Assembly: GCF_000002875.2 (NCBI RefSeq) | Contig: NC_009401.2 | Location: forward strand, 447,843-511,842 | Source of the DNA: Leishmania infantum JPCM5 | Lineage: Eukaryota > Euglenozoa > Kinetoplastea > Trypanosomatida > Trypanosomatidae | DNA length: 64,000 nucleotides | Reading direction: 5' to 3' | In this document: one piece after another, positions 62,135 to 64,000 of the stretch | Numbering within the stretch: the first letter of the stretch is position 1 | Layout: every line of letters begins with the position of its first letter | Notes under the pieces: model-generated | What the model was told of the DNA's origin: nothing | Database searches by the model: none | Seen by the model: only the letters and a program-made list of their open reading frames with translations | Program-made: the position numbers and the translations under genes

Positions 62135-64000
62135 ATGCTCTTCTCTGCGACTCGTCAGCTGCTTGCCCTGCGCGCCAAGCAGCGCGCAACACGGGCAGCT
62201 GTGTTGGAGCAGATGGCGGCCTACGAGGCCGCCAGGCACGCGTACGAAACCGCGCAGCGTCAGGAGGCAGAGCTGCGAGCGATGTTGCGCGCCGCGGAGG
62301 CGCGCACGACACAGCTGCTCCAAGACTTTGACGATGCGGAGGCCCAACTGCGCAAAACCACGACCGACCTCAGCCACAATCAGTTTCTCTGTCACTCTCT
62401 TGAGAGTCGCATCGCAGAACATGTCAGGTGCCAGCGCTCGGCTGTGCTGCTGCTGGCTCCGCCATCTTCGTCTATATCGCAGTCATCAGCACCGCCACGG
62501 CTGTGCCACATGGATCCCTACAGTCTCTTGCACACGCCCACGGGTGAGGCCTTTACGTACGACCTTGTCGAACTCAGCAGCTGTGCGTCGGCGGACCAGG
62601 CGGTGGGGATGCTCAGCGGTGGGGAGAGCGATGACGGTAGCGCGACGGAGGGCAGAAACGACGCGGCCGACGCGGCGGTTGGGAGGAGCAACGATGAAGG
62701 TGATGATATCGACGCAGAGGCGAACCAGCTTCCAAACAGCCCAAGCATCACGTCTCTCTTGACTGAAGCCGTCCGGGACGCGCTTCATGGCTATCACTAC
62801 ACACTCCTGTGCACGTCTTCCGGTGGCTGCCGCCTCTGCGCCCACGACGAAAATCTGACGAACAACGTGTGCCCAGGCACAGTGCCTTCAACCAGCGACG
62901 TGCCAGCCGCGGCACACGGACAGCCCAGCAAGCATTGGTGGACGTGCCAGCCGGCGAGCTTGTGTCTGCGCCTCCTTCAGCTCCTTCAGCGAGAAGCGGC
63001 GCGCAGTGGCATTCGTGCGCTCAGCATCACTGTCGCTGCCGGCTGCGTTGATGAGAGGGAAGCGGCACACATCCCTGGGTCAGGAGTCACGACAAGGACA
63101 GCGTCGGCCAAGGCGTCCCATCGTGCAGCTGTGGCGTGTGGCTGGACGGACCTGCTTCTGCCGGCAGCCGCGCGGCACCAGCAGGTGACCGTCTCCATGG
63201 AGGCTGCGCCATCACAAGAAGGCGAGGAGACGGCACTGCCATCGATGATGTCCGACGTGAGGGTTATGCGGGGAGCGAGTGGCGGCAGCGCTGGAGTCGG
63301 TTCTTGGCTCGACGCCGGTTGCACGCGTCCCAACGACCGCCACATTTTACTGCCGTCAACGCTTTGTGCAGCTGCGGCCAAGGGGGCTCCGCTGACAACG
63401 CATGCGCCCACCCTCGAAGGCGTGCCTGTAGGCTCCATCGAGGCGGCAGCGTTCTGGCTGCGGGAGGCCGGCCTCCTCTCCACACCGGACACCTCGAACA
63501 TCCCCAAGGACAGGGCAGCGCTGCAATCCTCTACCGCGACTTCCACCGAGCACGTCGATGCGCAGGCGACGACTGCTGCTTCCTCTGTGGTGGTCCTCCT
63601 CGTGGGCGTGGACAGCCAGGACGCAACAGGGAAGCTGCACAGGAGCCTTCTGCGCGTCGTCAGCGACACTCACTTCGATCCGGGGTGCTTTGCCAGTGCC
63701 AGGCCGTTGCTGAAGAGCGGCCGCGGGGGCATCAATGCCGATCCTCCCGCATGCTGCTCTCCTTCGACGTTCGCACTGTACATGTCTCATGCCTTGGGGG
63801 CCGTTGCTCGCGCGGCCGCCGAAAAGACGCCGGATGCGCCGGACACAGGGCGGTCTGCCACACAGGTGAACGGCGAGCATGATGGCACTGCTGCGAGCTC
63901 TCCCGTTCCGATGCCGCTGTTGCAGCGAGCACAGGTGGCGCCCCTCGCTGCCTGCGAGATACGCGCTGCTGCTCAAAGTATCTCTTTGCAATGCCCCGCC
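62135..64000 (+). CDS. Coiled-coil protein with degenerate kinesin-like domain (partial, runs off the end)
   Basis: The frame is open from the ATG at 62135 to the last base (622 codons, no stop), so the gene continues beyond the window. Residues about 10-95 form a charged heptad-like coiled coil (KQRATRAAVLEQMAAYEAAR and onward). After it come features in the order of a kinesin-14 motor: FTYDLVELSS at about 140 (usual FDRVF), LLTEAVRDALHGYHYTLL ending near 225 (usual VQSALDGYNVCIFAY), and SVVVLLVGVDSQDATGKL near 484 (usual SHSVFTLHIRGxNxxTGE). The P-loop position, normally GQTGSGKT, reads as a Ser/Gly/Cys stretch (TSSGGCRL near 227-234) without the lysine, so nucleotide binding is doubtful. 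Long Ala/Ser-rich inserts interrupt the domain. The kinesin assignment is by eye. A cytoskeletal, non-motile role is a guess. Confidence 0.6.
   Translation, partial: MLFSATRQLLALRAKQRATRAAVLEQMAAYEAARHAYETAQRQEAELRAMLRAAEARTTQLLQDFDDAEAQLRKTTTDLSHNQFLCHSLESRIAEHVRCQRSAVLLLAPPSSSISQSSAPPRLCHMDPYSLLHTPTGEAFTYDLVELSSCASADQAVGMLSGGESDDGSATEGRNDAADAAVGRSNDEGDDIDAEANQLPNSPSITSLLTEAVRDALHGYHYTLLCTSSGGCRLCAHDENLTNNVCPGTVPSTSDVPAAAHGQPSKHWWTCQPASLCLRLLQLLQREAARSGIRALSITVAAGCVDEREAAHIPGSGVTTRTASAKASHRAAVACGWTDLLLPAAARHQQVTVSMEAAPSQEGEETALPSMMSDVRVMRGASGGSAGVGSWLDAGCTRPNDRHILLPSTLCAAAAKGAPLTTHAPTLEGVPVGSIEAAAFWLREAGLLSTPDTSNIPKDRAALQSSTATSTEHVDAQATTAASSVVVLLVGVDSQDATGKLHRSLLRVVSDTHFDPGCFASARPLLKSGRGGINADPPACCSPSTFALYMSHALGAVARAAAEKTPDAPDTGRSATQVNGEHDGTAASSPVPMPLLQRAQVAPLAACEIRAAAQSISLQCPA

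Noticed and set aside
1..64000. CRISPR arrays, operators, Rho-independent terminators, bacterial operons
   Set aside because: No spaced direct repeats or prokaryotic signals were seen, and gene structure and splice signals are trypanosomatid.

Overview
The window looks like nuclear DNA of a trypanosomatid flagellate, most likely Leishmania or a close relative in the Leishmaniinae. The grounds are: all credible genes lie on the + strand; no gene needs an intron; coding sequence is GC-rich with strong G/C at third codon positions; most genes are preceded by a long pyrimidine tract followed by an AG, the signal for spliced-leader trans-splicing; and the long gaps between genes are rich in pyrimidines and (CA)n/(TG)n runs. 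No tRNA, rRNA, CRISPR array or complete mobile element was recognised. Starts were placed at the first in-frame ATG downstream of the likely splice acceptor, because the longer ORFs begin at TTG or GTG.

Layout: (1) 394-2619, NAA35/Mak10, the auxiliary subunit of N-terminal acetyltransferase C. (2) 3729-3980, a small single-membrane-segment protein. (3) 5514-26543, a 7,009-residue protein that follows TOR kinase collinearly (HEAT repeats, FAT, remnants of both kinase lobes, FATC) but has lost the ATP lysine, the catalytic-loop Asp/His/Asn and the DFG aspartate. It is a giant TOR-like pseudokinase and the most striking object here. (4) 27289-29481, an amidase-signature protein whose catalytic lysine and nucleophile serine appear replaced. 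(5) 30571-31581, an alpha/beta hydrolase. (6) 33643-35559, a Golgi-type GT60 (Skp1 GlcNAc-transferase-like) glycosyltransferase. (7) 38438-40906, a low-complexity protein with eleven R-x-x-S motifs and a kinesin-like domain without a P-loop. (8) 46687-47982, 48848-50020 and 53849-56233, three more alpha/beta hydrolases of the same family, one with a glycosomal SRL tail and one with a 400-residue extension. (9) 57589-59883, a PLAC8-like cysteine-rich membrane protein. (10) 62135 to the window edge, a coiled-coil protein with a second degenerate kinesin-like domain, cut by the window end.

These genes are probably co-transcribed in one polycistronic unit, but they do not form a functional operon as in bacteria. 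Two themes stand out: a spread-out family of four alpha/beta hydrolases with intact catalytic triads, and an unusual concentration of apparent pseudoenzymes (TOR, amidase, two kinesins). The family assignments rest on motif alignment by eye and memory; no search was run.
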